Shown here: positions 13,914 through 22,976 of the stretch, in pieces
How positions within the stretch are numbered: position 1 is the stretch's first letter
Layout: each line of letters begins with the position of its first letter
Source of the DNA: Myxococcales bacterium
Lineage (GTDB): Bacteria; Myxococcota_A; UBA9042
Assembly: GCA_947491025.1 (NCBI GenBank)
Contig: CANLIC010000009.1
Span: 62,001-126,000 of the forward strand
DNA: 64,000 nt
Direction of reading: 5' to 3'
Position numbers and translations under genes: made by a program
Notes under the pieces: model-generated
The model's input: only the letters and a program-made list of their open reading frames with translations
What the model was told of the DNA's origin: nothing
Databases searched by the model: none

Positions 13914-16582
13914 GCGCAACCACCGCTGAGCGCGCTGGCTTCTGGCTGCGCGCCGCGTTGGCGGCTGGCAGCGGCGCGCTGGTGTTCCTGGCCTTTCCGG
14001 ACTGGAACATCCACTACCTGGCGTGGTTCGCGCACGTGCCGCTGCTGCTGGTCGCTGCCGACCGCACCCCGCGCCAGGCGGCATGGCTTGGCCTCATCGC
14101 AGGGACCATCACCAACTTCGGCGGCTTCCATTGGATGCCGTTGATGTTGCATGACTTCGGCCATCTTCCCTGGGTGGTCTGCTGGGCGATCTTGCTGCTG
14201 CAGGCGCTCGCTCAGGGTCTGACGATGGTCGTGGCCATGGCGGGTTGGCGCATCTTCGTCAACCTGGGGGTGCCCTCGGCGCTGGCCTGCTGGCTCTGGC
14301 TGCTCGCTGGCGAAGCCGCGGTGCCGATGATCTTCCCCTGGTTCCTCGGCAATGGCATCGCCGCCGAGCTCGAGATGGTGCAGATCGCCGAGCTGGGTGG
14401 CGTCTACCTGGTGTCGGCGCTGGTCTACGCCGTGAACGCCGGGCTCGGCGAGCTCGCCATCGCGCTCTGGCAGCGGCGAGGCCCCGCGCTCGGCTTCGTC
14501 GCGACGGTGGCGGTGGCGGCGGCGGCGACCTACGGCTACGGGGTCATGCGCATCGAGGCCATCGACGCCGAGCAGGCCGCCGCGCCGAAGCTGCGCATCG
14601 GCCTGGTCGAGGGCAACATCGGCATCTGGGAGAAGGAGGCGCGGCACCTGCCGGCAGACGAGCGCGTCCGCACACTGCGCAAGAATCTGCTCGTGCACCA
14701 GCGGGCGAGCGCCGACCTCGAAAAGCAGGGCGCGGAGCTGATCTTGTGGCCCGAGAGCGCCTACCAGCCCTATGGCGCGGTGCCCGTGGTCCATGGCCAG
14801 GACCGCTTCGCGCTGGTGGGTGGTGGCGGTCAGTTGCTGCGCCACGACGGCAAGGCCCTGTTGCGTCCAGGGCGAGCGGATGCGCCGCAGCTCTCGGGGA
14901 CGCTCAGCGGCCTCTGCGCGCCGCGCGCCGACGTGCTGCGCCTCATCGAAGACGGCAAGACCATCCACACGGTCGCGCCCTGGTCGCGGTCGCAGGTGGC
15001 CATGCCGGCGGGCGAGGAGGCTGTCGACACCGTCAGCGTCGGCGTCGACATGGTGGGTGGGATGCGGCCGGGCTTTGTGCTCTCGGCCAGCGGCCGGATG
15101 TGGGCGCTCGATTGGCCCCAGGAGCCAGCGCGGCCAAGCGTGAGCGCCTCGCCTTGGCGGGGCGTGCTATCGCCGCTGACGCCCCTCGATGCCGCAGAAG
15201 GCGCCGCGACGCCGATGCAGGCCCGAGCCATGGGCGCCAACGGAGCGGGCGAGATCGTGGCCGTCGGCGCTGGCGGCCTGATTCTGGAGCAGGTCGGCCA
15301 CGCCTTGCGCCGCGCCGTCTCGCCGACGCCCCTGGACCTGCACGACGTCGCTGGCGATTCACTCGGCGCAGCGCTGGTGGCGGTCGGCGCACAGGGCACC
15401 ATCGTCAGCCGTGGCCCGGGCGGCTGGCGGATCTTGCGGCAAGGCGGCGCAGATCTCCGCGGCGTCTGCTTCGACGCCGACGGCGGTGTGCTGGCGGTCG
15501 GCGATCGCGGCGCAGCGCTGCGGCGTAGCGGGCGGGGCGCCTTCGCGACCGAGCCTCTCGGTGTCATCGCCGATTTCCGCGGCTGTGCCTTCGATCATGA
15601 GGGCGGCCTGCTCGTGCACAGCGAAGACCGGGTATGGCAGCGCGCCGCGAATCAGCGGGAAGTCCGGCCGGTGACCCTCGACGCCATCGGCCTCGGCAGC
15701 GCCGGCCTCATCTCGGTCACCGGATTCCAGCCTCAGGCGCTCTGGCAGATCCCGCGCCTCGGTCAGCGGCTGCCACCTGCGCGTTCGCCCTTGCCGCCGG
15801 CCGACCTGACCTACCCGGCCAACGTCGAGGCCGACGCCATGACCCCGGAGTTCGACCGCGCCACGCCGATGCGCGGCTTCAAGACGCCGCTGCTCTTCGG
15901 TGCCATGACCTTCGGCGGCGTGCTGCCGACGCGCAACGCGGAGTGCGAGGCCTGCTTCAACAGCGCCCTGCTCATCGACGGCGACGGCGTGGTGCGCGAG
16001 CTCTATGACAAGGCGTTCTTGCTGGTCTTCGGCGAGTACATGCCCTTCGGTGAGGCGCTGCCGGAGCTCTATGACCTGCTCCCCGAGAGCTCGCGCTTTC
16101 AGCCTGGACGCCGCACCGAGCCGCTCACCCTCACCCGCAAGGGCCAGCCCTCTGCGCGCCTCGGCGTGCTCATCTGCTACGAGGACCTGCTGCCCGCCTT
16201 CGCCCAACGGGTGATGGCCCACAACCCCGAGGTGCTCATCAACCTCACCAATGATGCGTGGTTTGGCCAGACCGCCGAGCCCTACCACCACCTGCAGTTG
16301 GCGCAAATGCGCACCATTGAGTACCGGCGCTGGTTGATCCGGTCGACCAATACCGGCGTCAGCGCCTTCATCGACGCGGCGGGTCGCAGGGTCGCCGAGA
16401 CGTCGCTGCAGGGGCAGGAGACGCTGCTGCGCCCGGTGCCGCTGCTGCATGGGCAGACGCTGTACGCCCGCTTCGGCGACTGGCCGCTCTTTGCGCTGGT
16501 CGGCGGACTGCTGCTGAGCCTTGGACGCGCCTTAGGGGGCCGCAGCGCGGATGCCAAGGGCAAAGGCCGTCGCCGCGCCTGA
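13910..16582 (+). CDS. lnt: apolipoprotein N-acyltransferase interrupted by a beta-propeller-like insert
   Basis: Transfers the third acyl chain to the N-terminal cysteine of lipoproteins in the inner membrane. 890 residues against about 510 usually. N-terminal multi-helix membrane part (1-215), then the nitrilase domain starts (LRIGLVEGNIGIWEKE). The catalytic triad is intact but split: E282 in LILWPESAYQP, K701 in YDKAFLLVFGEYMPFGE, C756 in GVLICYEDLLP; a C-terminal helix (857-872) closes the protein. Between E282 and K701, residues of about 290-655 are foreign to Lnt. They carry repeated blades of the type IVAVGAGGLILE, LVAVGAQGTIVSRGPGGW and VLAVGDRGAALRRS, as in YCF48/BNR-like propellers. 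No frameshift or stop is seen and codon use is unchanged, so this looks like a stable domain insertion. Confidence 0.93.
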   Translation: MSATTAERAGFWLRAALAAGSGALVFLAFPDWNIHYLAWFAHVPLLLVAADRTPRQAAWLGLIAGTITNFGGFHWMPLMLHDFGHLPWVVCWAILLLQALAQGLTMVVAMAGWRIFVNLGVPSALACWLWLLAGEAAVPMIFPWFLGNGIAAELEMVQIAELGGVYLVSALVYAVNAGLGELAIALWQRRGPALGFVATVAVAAAATYGYGVMRIEAIDAEQAAAPKLRIGLVEGNIGIWEKEARHLPADERVRTLRKNLLVHQRASADLEKQGAELILWPESAYQPYGAVPVVHGQDRFALVGGGGQLLRHDGKALLRPGRADAPQLSGTLSGLCAPRADVLRLIEDGKTIHTVAPWSRSQVAMPAGEEAVDTVSVGVDMVGGMRPGFVLSASGRMWALDWPQEPARPSVSASPWRGVLSPLTPLDAAEGAATPMQARAMGANGAGEIVAVGAGGLILEQVGHALRRAVSPTPLDLHDVAGDSLGAALVAVGAQGTIVSRGPGGWRILRQGGADLRGVCFDADGGVLAVGDRGAALRRSGRGAFATEPLGVIADFRGCAFDHEGGLLVHSEDRVWQRAANQREVRPVTLDAIGLGSAGLISVTGFQPQALWQIPRLGQRLPPARSPLPPADLTYPANVEADAMTPEFDRATPMRGFKTPLLFGAMTFGGVLPTRNAECEACFNSALLIDGDGVVRELYDKAFLLVFGEYMPFGEALPELYDLLPESSRFQPGRRTEPLTLTRKGQPSARLGVLICYEDLLPAFAQRVMAHNPEVLINLTNDAWFGQTAEPYHHLQLAQMRTIEYRRWLIRSTNTGVSAFIDAAGRRVAETSLQGQETLLRPVPLLHGQTLYARFGDWPLFALVGGLLLSLGRALGGRSADAKGKGRRRA

Positions 16583-16766
16583 ATTCCGAAGCCGTTTTGG
16601 ACCCAACTGGTTGAACTCAGCTCGGTCCGGACCTGCCCGCGGTGGCCGTAGTGGCGGGGCACAGCCTTGCGATCACCGAGCGCTGCTCGGGCAAGCGCGC
16701 CCCGCCGCGGTCCGCCCTGGCGCTGCAATGGATCGTTCCGTCCCAGCCTGCGTCGGCTTGGAAAAT

Positions 16767-19700
16767 CTACTTCGCTGGCGGCGGGAAGATGTCGAACCAG
16801 GCGATGGCGTCGATCTCGAAGAGGCCCTTGGTCTTGTCGGGAATGGCGCCGCCTTCTGGCGCGGCGTCGCCGGCCTTGTTGGTGATGACAACAAAGAGCC
16901 CGACGCGGCTGCCGGTCGCGGGGACGCCGTTGGGAAAGAGGTCCTTGAGCGGGATGGCGGTCTCCAGGGCCTTGTTGGCCTGCGCGTAGAGCGGCGCGCC
17001 GTACCAGGCGAAGTCGGCGACGTTGGCGAGGCTTCGCCAGCCCGCGCTGCCGGCGTCGGCCGCCTTGCCGCTGGTGACGCTCAGCATCCCGATGGTGCCG
17101 AAGGCGAAGTCGGCGCCGAACTTGGCATCGCTGCAGGTGAACTTGGAGGAGACCGCGGCGTCCAACGCGCCCGTCTCATCCTTGAGGTCGGCCGGGTTCT
17201 TGACGCCCTTGCCTTCGCCATAGTCGATGTCGACGTAGCCGACGACGGCGTTCTGGGCCTCGACCGAGCCGCTGACGCCGACGTAGAGGTTTTCGCTGTC
17301 GTAGGCCACGTTGAGGGTGCTGATGCTGTTGCCGTCCCACTTTGAGCCGTTGGTGCACTGGCCGAGCGCGGTACCAAAGTTCCAGTCGAGCTCGACGTTG
17401 CCGTCCATCGTCGGCGTGTCGAGCGGCACCACCGCGAGTGGGCTCTCCAGCGTCACGGTCGGAGCGCCGGGCGGCGTCACCAGGACGTTGGCCGGCCGGG
17501 GCGGCAGGAACCCTTTGATGTCAGGGGGGATCGTCACCTGGATGCCCTTGCCGGGCACGACCACCGGATCGGTGCCGATCGTCGAAAAGCCCGGAATGGT
17601 GCTGACCACCTCGACCTTGGTGGCCTTGGCGAGGTTGGTGCCGAGGATGGTCAGCTTGCCGCCCTTGATCGGCAGCCAGGCTGGCTCGAAGCCGGTCACC
17701 TTCGGCGTCAGATCGGGCTTCTGGACCAGAATGCTGCCGAGCTTGGCGGTGTCCACGCCGTCCTCGCTGCCGTTCAGATCGCCGTAGACGGTCACCGCCG
17801 CAAAGGTGGCGCGGACGGCAAAGGCGTAGGCGCCGATCGGCAACACGCCGAAGTCGATGCCGTAGGTCTCCTCGCCCTTGATGGTGTCTTCGCTCAAGAA
17901 GGTCGCGGCCTTCCAGATCCAGGCGTCCTTGGGGTCTGCGGGGGTTGCGTTCGGCAGGGTGCCCTTGGGCCCGTACCCGAACTCGACCACCAGCCCCTCC
18001 GTCGGCCCCGACTTCTGGCTGAACGTCGGCACTTTCGCGATGGCTTTCAGGCCGTTGACCTGCTTGCCCTCTTCGACCGAGAACGCGGCGGGCTCGAGGA
18101 GCAGCGCGGTCGGCTTGGGCGCCGGATCGTAGGTGAAGCCGCCGGCGAGCTCAGCCTTGGTCCCGGCGACCTCGACCTCGACCTTGGCGGGCCCGGTCTT
18201 GCCCGGCGGTGCCAGCGCGGTCATCTGCGTCGCCGACACGACCTGCACCTCGGTCGCCTCAGCGCCGCCGACGCGCACGATCGCCGGGCTGGCAAAGGCC
18301 TTGCCGGTCAGCGTGAGTTTGGTGCCGCCGGCGATCGGGCCGCCCTTGGGCTCGACGAGGCTCAGCGCCAGCAGGTCGACGCAGACATCGACCTTGCAGG
18401 CCTGGCCGGCACCGCAGGCCGGCACACAGGTCTTGTCTTGGCAGACGCCACCTTTGCACTCCTGCTTGTCGCCGCAGGCCGGCTCACAGAGCTTCTCGAC
18501 GCAGGCGCCGAGCTTGCATTCAAAGCCCGAACCGCAAGCCGGCTCGCAGGGCGCAGGCTGGCACTTGCCCTTGACGCAGACATTGCCCTTGTCGCACGCC
18601 GGCGTGCAGGGAGCGTCTTTGCAGCTGCCGCCGTCGCACACCTGGCCCTCGCCGCACGGAGGGCTGCAGGCCGGCTCCTTGGCCTTGCAGACGCCGTCGA
18701 CGCAAGCCTCGGTCGCCTTGCAGGCTGGCTCGCAGGGCTTGGCGCCGCCGCTCGGCACCTCGATGGCGGTGTTGTCGAACTTGCCCTTCGAGTCCTTGGC
18801 GAAGATGACGGGCGCCGGAACCCAGGCGCCGCCCGCACCGGTGGCGGTGAAGGCGCTGACCCCTGCCACCTTGGCGGCCGTGCTGCCCTTGTACTCCTGA
18901 CCCTCCTCGGGGAAGAGGTCGCCCGTGGTCGTCAAGAACACGAACTGGACCTTGTCGCCGGGATTGGCCAGTCCGTCGTGCTTGCCGAGGTTCTGCGACA
19001 AGCGGAAGGTCAGAATGTCGTCGCCGGCGGTTCCGTCGCCCTTCTGGCCGTCGTCGAGCAGCTGGACCGGCGTCCACATGTTCATCGTGCCCTTGACGTA
19101 GAACTTGTGGGTCTTGAGCGCCCATTTGCCGAACACCGGGTCGAGCTTGGCGGTATCGAGGCGAAGCTCGACATCGACGTTGCCATGCTTGGGTAGCTTC
19201 ATGCCGGTGGCCGCTTTGGTCCCGGACTCGCCGGCAGCGACGGTGATCTGGCCGTTGGGGCCGATCCACATCCAGTTGTCGAACTCGTTGAGCGCGCCGT
19301 ATTCGAAGGTCGTCGCTTGGGCCGACTTGAACTTCACGGCCGTGCTGAAGATGTGGTCGCCGGCCTTGGCGCCTTCATGCTCGTGTCCGCCAGCCGAGAT
19401 CGGCCCGTCGTCGTAAAGCGGCGGATAGGGACCGTCGGTCGGCAGCCAGCTCGAGGCGTAGACGATCTCGTTGGTCTTGGCGTCCCACGAGAAGCTGCCG
19501 GTCCACCGGATGTCACCGTCCTCAAAGGTCTTGTTCTCTGAATCGTCCACCTCGAAGGAGAGCCAGACGGCGCCGGCCGCGACGGCGTCGACGGCGGCAT
19601 CGGCGGGTGCGCCATCGCTTGCGCCGGTGTCGAAGACCGGTTGCAGGTCGGTGCCGGTATCGTCGGTGGTGCCAGCAGCGTTCTGCGGCGGGTCGCTGCA

Positions 19701-19784
19701 AGCGGCAGTGACGACGGCGAAAAGCGCGATGCCGAGCGCTGAAGCGCGGGCGACGGCGCGGCCGCGCCAGGGTGTGCGAGACAT
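16767..19784 (-). CDS. large lipoprotein with six Cys-rich repeats and IPT/TIG domains
   Basis: 1005 residues; SD GAGGTAAG precedes the ATG. Lipoprotein signal ending VTAAC (Cys29), followed by an Asp/Thr/Gly stalk. Residues of about 75-345 form a beta-rich domain with a choice-of-substrate look (FYVKGTMNMWTPVQLLDDG, resembling CBM/starch-binding strands). About 349-468 contains six 20-residue repeats of the form CxPxCxxxxxCxxxxC. Two IPT/TIG Ig-like domains follow (LSLVEPKGGPIAGGTKLTLTG; VTGFEPAWLPIKGGKLTILG). The C-terminal 190 residues contain a beta domain with LNVAYDSENLYVGVSGSVE, typical of CBM9/DOMON-like modules. A surface adhesin or binding protein is likely. It is downstream of, and co-directional with, the clan CD-like lipoprotein gene. 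Confidence 0.82.
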   Translation of the reverse strand: MSRTPWRGRAVARASALGIALFAVVTAACSDPPQNAAGTTDDTGTDLQPVFDTGASDGAPADAAVDAVAAGAVWLSFEVDDSENKTFEDGDIRWTGSFSWDAKTNEIVYASSWLPTDGPYPPLYDDGPISAGGHEHEGAKAGDHIFSTAVKFKSAQATTFEYGALNEFDNWMWIGPNGQITVAAGESGTKAATGMKLPKHGNVDVELRLDTAKLDPVFGKWALKTHKFYVKGTMNMWTPVQLLDDGQKGDGTAGDDILTFRLSQNLGKHDGLANPGDKVQFVFLTTTGDLFPEEGQEYKGSTAAKVAGVSAFTATGAGGAWVPAPVIFAKDSKGKFDNTAIEVPSGGAKPCEPACKATEACVDGVCKAKEPACSPPCGEGQVCDGGSCKDAPCTPACDKGNVCVKGKCQPAPCEPACGSGFECKLGACVEKLCEPACGDKQECKGGVCQDKTCVPACGAGQACKVDVCVDLLALSLVEPKGGPIAGGTKLTLTGKAFASPAIVRVGGAEATEVQVVSATQMTALAPPGKTGPAKVEVEVAGTKAELAGGFTYDPAPKPTALLLEPAAFSVEEGKQVNGLKAIAKVPTFSQKSGPTEGLVVEFGYGPKGTLPNATPADPKDAWIWKAATFLSEDTIKGEETYGIDFGVLPIGAYAFAVRATFAAVTVYGDLNGSEDGVDTAKLGSILVQKPDLTPKVTGFEPAWLPIKGGKLTILGTNLAKATKVEVVSTIPGFSTIGTDPVVVPGKGIQVTIPPDIKGFLPPRPANVLVTPPGAPTVTLESPLAVVPLDTPTMDGNVELDWNFGTALGQCTNGSKWDGNSISTLNVAYDSENLYVGVSGSVEAQNAVVGYVDIDYGEGKGVKNPADLKDETGALDAAVSSKFTCSDAKFGADFAFGTIGMLSVTSGKAADAGSAGWRSLANVADFAWYGAPLYAQANKALETAIPLKDLFPNGVPATGSRVGLFVVITNKAGDAAPEGGAIPDKTKGLFEIDAIAWFDIFPPPAK
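18381..18740 (-). repeat. six tandem 60-bp units encoding Cys-rich repeats
   Basis: 360 bases, in phase with the surrounding gene, encode six units with the spacing Cys-Pro-x-Cys ... Cys ... Cys (for example CEPACGSGFECKLGAC and CTPACDKGNVCVKGKC). DNA identity is moderate, implying old duplication under selection to keep four cysteines per unit, likely forming two disulfides each. Confidence 0.8.
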
Positions 19785-19894
19785 GTCTTACCTCGTCGCA
19801 GGCCCGCGCCAGCCGGACACGGCACATGCCGAGGAGGGCGTACGCGCTGCCTTCTGGGTCGGGCACGCTTCGGATCAGCGCACCCCGGGCCTGC

Positions 19895-22624
19895 TCACTT
19901 GATCGTCACCTCGTCGATCAAGATCGCGGAGTCGTAAATCGAGTCGCCGGTGTCCGTCACGTAGAACTTCAGGTCGGCGCGCTTGCCGGCGAAGGGCTCG
20001 ATGTTCTTGCAGTCTTTCTGCCACGGCGTCGCGTACACGCCGCCCTGATCGAAGGACACGTCAGCGGGGTCGAGGGTCTTCCACTGGGCGCCGCACTTGC
20101 ACTGCGCCGAGCCAGGGGTGCAGGGCACCTTGCCGTTGCCGCAGTCCCACGGGCAGAGCGGGTCGATCCAGACGTCGGTCAGGGTCAGCTGGCCCTGCTT
20201 GCTCGACAGCTTGGCGGTAAAGCGGTCCATGTAGGCAGAGCCGCAGAACTCAATGAACTCCTCCGAGTAGAACTTCCAGTAGAAGCACATCTCGGCCTTG
20301 CCGGGCTCGATGCAGAAGGGCTGCTCGAGGCTGCCGCTCTGGGCGGTGAAGCCGAGACCGGTCGAGATGATGCCCATGAACTTGCCTGCCACCGGGATGG
20401 TGATGCCGAGCCGCGAGATCACGCGACCGTCGCCGACGGCCTTCCAGCCGGTCGGCTTGCCGAGGTCCCAGCTCGAGTTGATGAGCGTGCCGTCGTTGGC
20501 GTTGGCCTTGCCGTTGCCGAGCCAGCGCATCGCGCCGCCGGTCGCCGGGTCGGTGTCGAAGGTGCTGACGCCCTGCAACACGCTGCTGGAGTGGTTGATG
20601 ACCTTGTCGAAAAACTCCTTGCCGTGGCTCCAGGCGAAGGCGTTGGAGACGTCGCCCACGTAGCCGACGATGGCCGCCGCCTTGGCGCCGAGGAACTGCA
20701 CGGCGACGCTACCGTTGGTCAGCGTCCGGCAAGCGCCGAGGTAGACGATCGACGCGGGCATGTCCTGGCGCATGTGGCGCTGATAGAAAGCCGGCAACGT
20801 GCCGTAGGTCTCGTCGCCGATGACGATGCGCCCCGACATGATGTCGCCTTGGGTGTGGTCGACGCAGACGCCGGAATTGGCGGAGGTCTTGATGCACTCC
20901 TGGCCTGGGGTGCAGGAGGCGTCCGTGGTGCACGACTTCGGCGAGGCCGAGAGCGAGCTGCAGTTGACCGCCTCGCCGCTGAAGAGGACCTCCTGGCTCC
21001 CGAGGTGCTCCCAACCGAGCGCCTGGCCGGTGGCCGGGTCCATGCCCTTGAAGAGCGTGGTGCCGTGGCCGCTGATCGCGATGATGCCGTATTGCCAGAG
21101 GTTTCGGTAGTAGGAGAGCAGCGCCTTGTCGCCGTTGGCAGCGTCGACCGAGAAGGGTGGGCACTCGCGCGCCGCCAGGGCGGTTCCGGCCCACTGCGCC
21201 TCGTCGCCCTCACCGGCCGGGAAGCCAGCCTGGAACTCAAGGGCGTTCGGCGCCAGCGCCACGCCGCGGCGGCTACCGACCGAGTAGGTGGGTAGCGCAC
21301 CGCTGCTGACTTTGCCCGGAGCCGGCGCGGCGCCTGGCGCCCCACGCATGCCCTTGCCTGGCAGCTGCACGGCACCCAACCGGCCGGACTTGTAGCGGAT
21401 CCACACCGCGGTCCCGTCCTGGGCGATGCCGGCCTGGTCGACTGAGGCGTCAGTCTTGACGGCCTGCAGGGCGGCCGCGGCGGCCATCGTTGGGCTGGCG
21501 CCGCCGGCAACAGCGGCGATGGCGTCGGCCTTGGCCTTCTTCTGCAGCCCGACGATCGCCTGGCACTCGCCCTGACTCAGGCGTGGGACCACGTCGACCT
21601 GGGTCAGCGGGGTGCGCGCGGTGTAGGACTTGTCGAGGACCGTCACCTGGGCCTCCACGCGGTAGTACATGCGCTTGGCGACATTGGGCGTCAGGTTGAG
21701 GCAGAGCGAGAAGTAGCCATCCTTCTGGATGTCGTCGCAGCTGCCGGCCTGACCGTTGTCGACCATCTTGCCGACATCTTGGATCTTCTTGCCGTCGGCA
21801 TCGACCTCGACGAGCTGCACCGAGTCTGGGTTGACGGGGCCCTTGCCGGTCGCGCCCGACGAAGCCGCTGACAGCGGCATGCGGACCACCAGCTTGGCCG
21901 ACTCTCCGACGAAGAGGACGTCCGGGGAGATTTGAGGCGAGCCCTCAAAGGTGAAGAAGGGGTTGTAGACGATGCGGATGGAGTCGGTGGCGACGACGCT
22001 GCCCTTCTTGGCGGTCACGGTGATGTGGTTGTCGCCTTCCTGCAGCTCGATGATGCCGGAGACCCACCAAGCGTCGAGCGGGATGGTGTCGTTCTTGCCA
22101 GCGGAATTGCTCCACTCGACGCTGTCGGCCTGGCCGAAGATGGCGCCCGCGAGCTGGGCGAGATCCGAGTCGCTCTGGGCCCAGTCGCGACCGGAGGGAC
22201 CGAGGATCTTGATGAGCAGCTCGTCCGAGGCGAGGCCCTTGCTCTCGTCGACCTCCTTCGCGACGTCGCCGCTGTCGGCCGTGCCCGTGTCACCGGCCGT
22301 GTCACCGGTGTCGGCCACAACATCGGTCGGCTGCACGGCGTCGGTCGCCCCGCCGCCGGTGTCCTCGCCAGCGCTATCCTTGTCCGCGTCGTTGGGCGAG
22401 TCGACGTCGTTCACGGCGTCGTCGCCGTCGGTGCCGGTGTCCTCACCGCCGATGCTATCGACATCGACGTCGGTGCCCCCGCCGCCAGCATCCGCAGCCG
22501 CATCCCCGCCGTTGCCGCCGCTGTCGGCGGGCGAGGTCACGGGATCCTGGCCGCAGGCAGCCGCCGCGAGGCAGACCAACGCGATCGCCAGCGCGGTCCA
22601 GGGACGACCATCGACACGCGGCAT
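19895..22624 (-). CDS. lipoprotein with clan CD (caspase/gingipain-like) peptidase domain
   Basis: 909 residues; the ATG at 22624 gives a lipoprotein signal ending AAAC (Cys24). The frame stays open another 86 codons upstream, without sense as protein. A roughly 100-residue Asp/Gly/Thr stalk is followed by an Ig-like region (130-345). Residues of about 445-690 contain ISGHG (His520) and YLGACRT (Cys632), each after a hydrophobic strand, the two hallmarks of clan CD cysteine peptidases, followed by KAAAIVGYVGDVSNAFAW. A four-cysteine EGF-like loop (554-590) is inserted between them. The C-terminal 170 residues form a cysteine-containing beta domain ending DSAILIDEVTIK, as in choice-of-anchor/carbohydrate-binding modules. 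Predicted surface cysteine protease; activity is not proven. The Cys-repeat lipoprotein gene lies 110 bp downstream on the same strand. Confidence 0.75.
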   Translation of the reverse strand: MPRVDGRPWTALAIALVCLAAAACGQDPVTSPADSGGNGGDAAADAGGGGTDVDVDSIGGEDTGTDGDDAVNDVDSPNDADKDSAGEDTGGGATDAVQPTDVVADTGDTAGDTGTADSGDVAKEVDESKGLASDELLIKILGPSGRDWAQSDSDLAQLAGAIFGQADSVEWSNSAGKNDTIPLDAWWVSGIIELQEGDNHITVTAKKGSVVATDSIRIVYNPFFTFEGSPQISPDVLFVGESAKLVVRMPLSAASSGATGKGPVNPDSVQLVEVDADGKKIQDVGKMVDNGQAGSCDDIQKDGYFSLCLNLTPNVAKRMYYRVEAQVTVLDKSYTARTPLTQVDVVPRLSQGECQAIVGLQKKAKADAIAAVAGGASPTMAAAAALQAVKTDASVDQAGIAQDGTAVWIRYKSGRLGAVQLPGKGMRGAPGAAPAPGKVSSGALPTYSVGSRRGVALAPNALEFQAGFPAGEGDEAQWAGTALAARECPPFSVDAANGDKALLSYYRNLWQYGIIAISGHGTTLFKGMDPATGQALGWEHLGSQEVLFSGEAVNCSSLSASPKSCTTDASCTPGQECIKTSANSGVCVDHTQGDIMSGRIVIGDETYGTLPAFYQRHMRQDMPASIVYLGACRTLTNGSVAVQFLGAKAAAIVGYVGDVSNAFAWSHGKEFFDKVINHSSSVLQGVSTFDTDPATGGAMRWLGNGKANANDGTLINSSWDLGKPTGWKAVGDGRVISRLGITIPVAGKFMGIISTGLGFTAQSGSLEQPFCIEPGKAEMCFYWKFYSEEFIEFCGSAYMDRFTAKLSSKQGQLTLTDVWIDPLCPWDCGNGKVPCTPGSAQCKCGAQWKTLDPADVSFDQGGVYATPWQKDCKNIEPFAGKRADLKFYVTDTGDSIYDSAILIDEVTIK

Positions 22625-22976
22625 CTCTGCCGATGCGCGGCCAGGACATGCCATCGCCTGCGTCAGGCTTTGCGAGGGGGCGGCGGCGATCACCAGGAGA
22701 TCACGAACGTACATGGAGGCTCCGGCGCGCCGTGACGGGCGGCGAGGGGCTGACCGCCTGACACCGCGGGCGGGGCCAGCGGAGGACCGACGGGACAAGA
22801 GACAGACACCGGCTGCAACGCGTCGGATCGCCGACACGTCGCGGATCGACGAAGGGTAGCCCATCACCGGCCTCACTCGCAAGGGCCAGCCTGGCCGAAC
22901 GTCCCGGTCTGGATCGGAATTGGGCTGCGATATTCCAGGAGAACCTCAGCGAGGCACCGGCTCAGCTGCGGTCGGA
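22625..22976. other. intergenic region upstream of the clan CD-like lipoprotein
   Basis: 352 bases between the kinase-like gene (minus) and the lipoprotein (minus). Frames here belong to the untranslated upstream extension or to antisense shadows. I checked for sigma70 and sigma54 boxes and found none with correct spacing; a short GGCCA/TGGCC inverted repeat near 22889 is too weak to call. Confidence 0.4.

Noticed and set aside
22860..22900. sigma54-like GG...TTGC element
   Set aside because: Spacing between GG and GC is 9, not 10, bases on the relevant strand.
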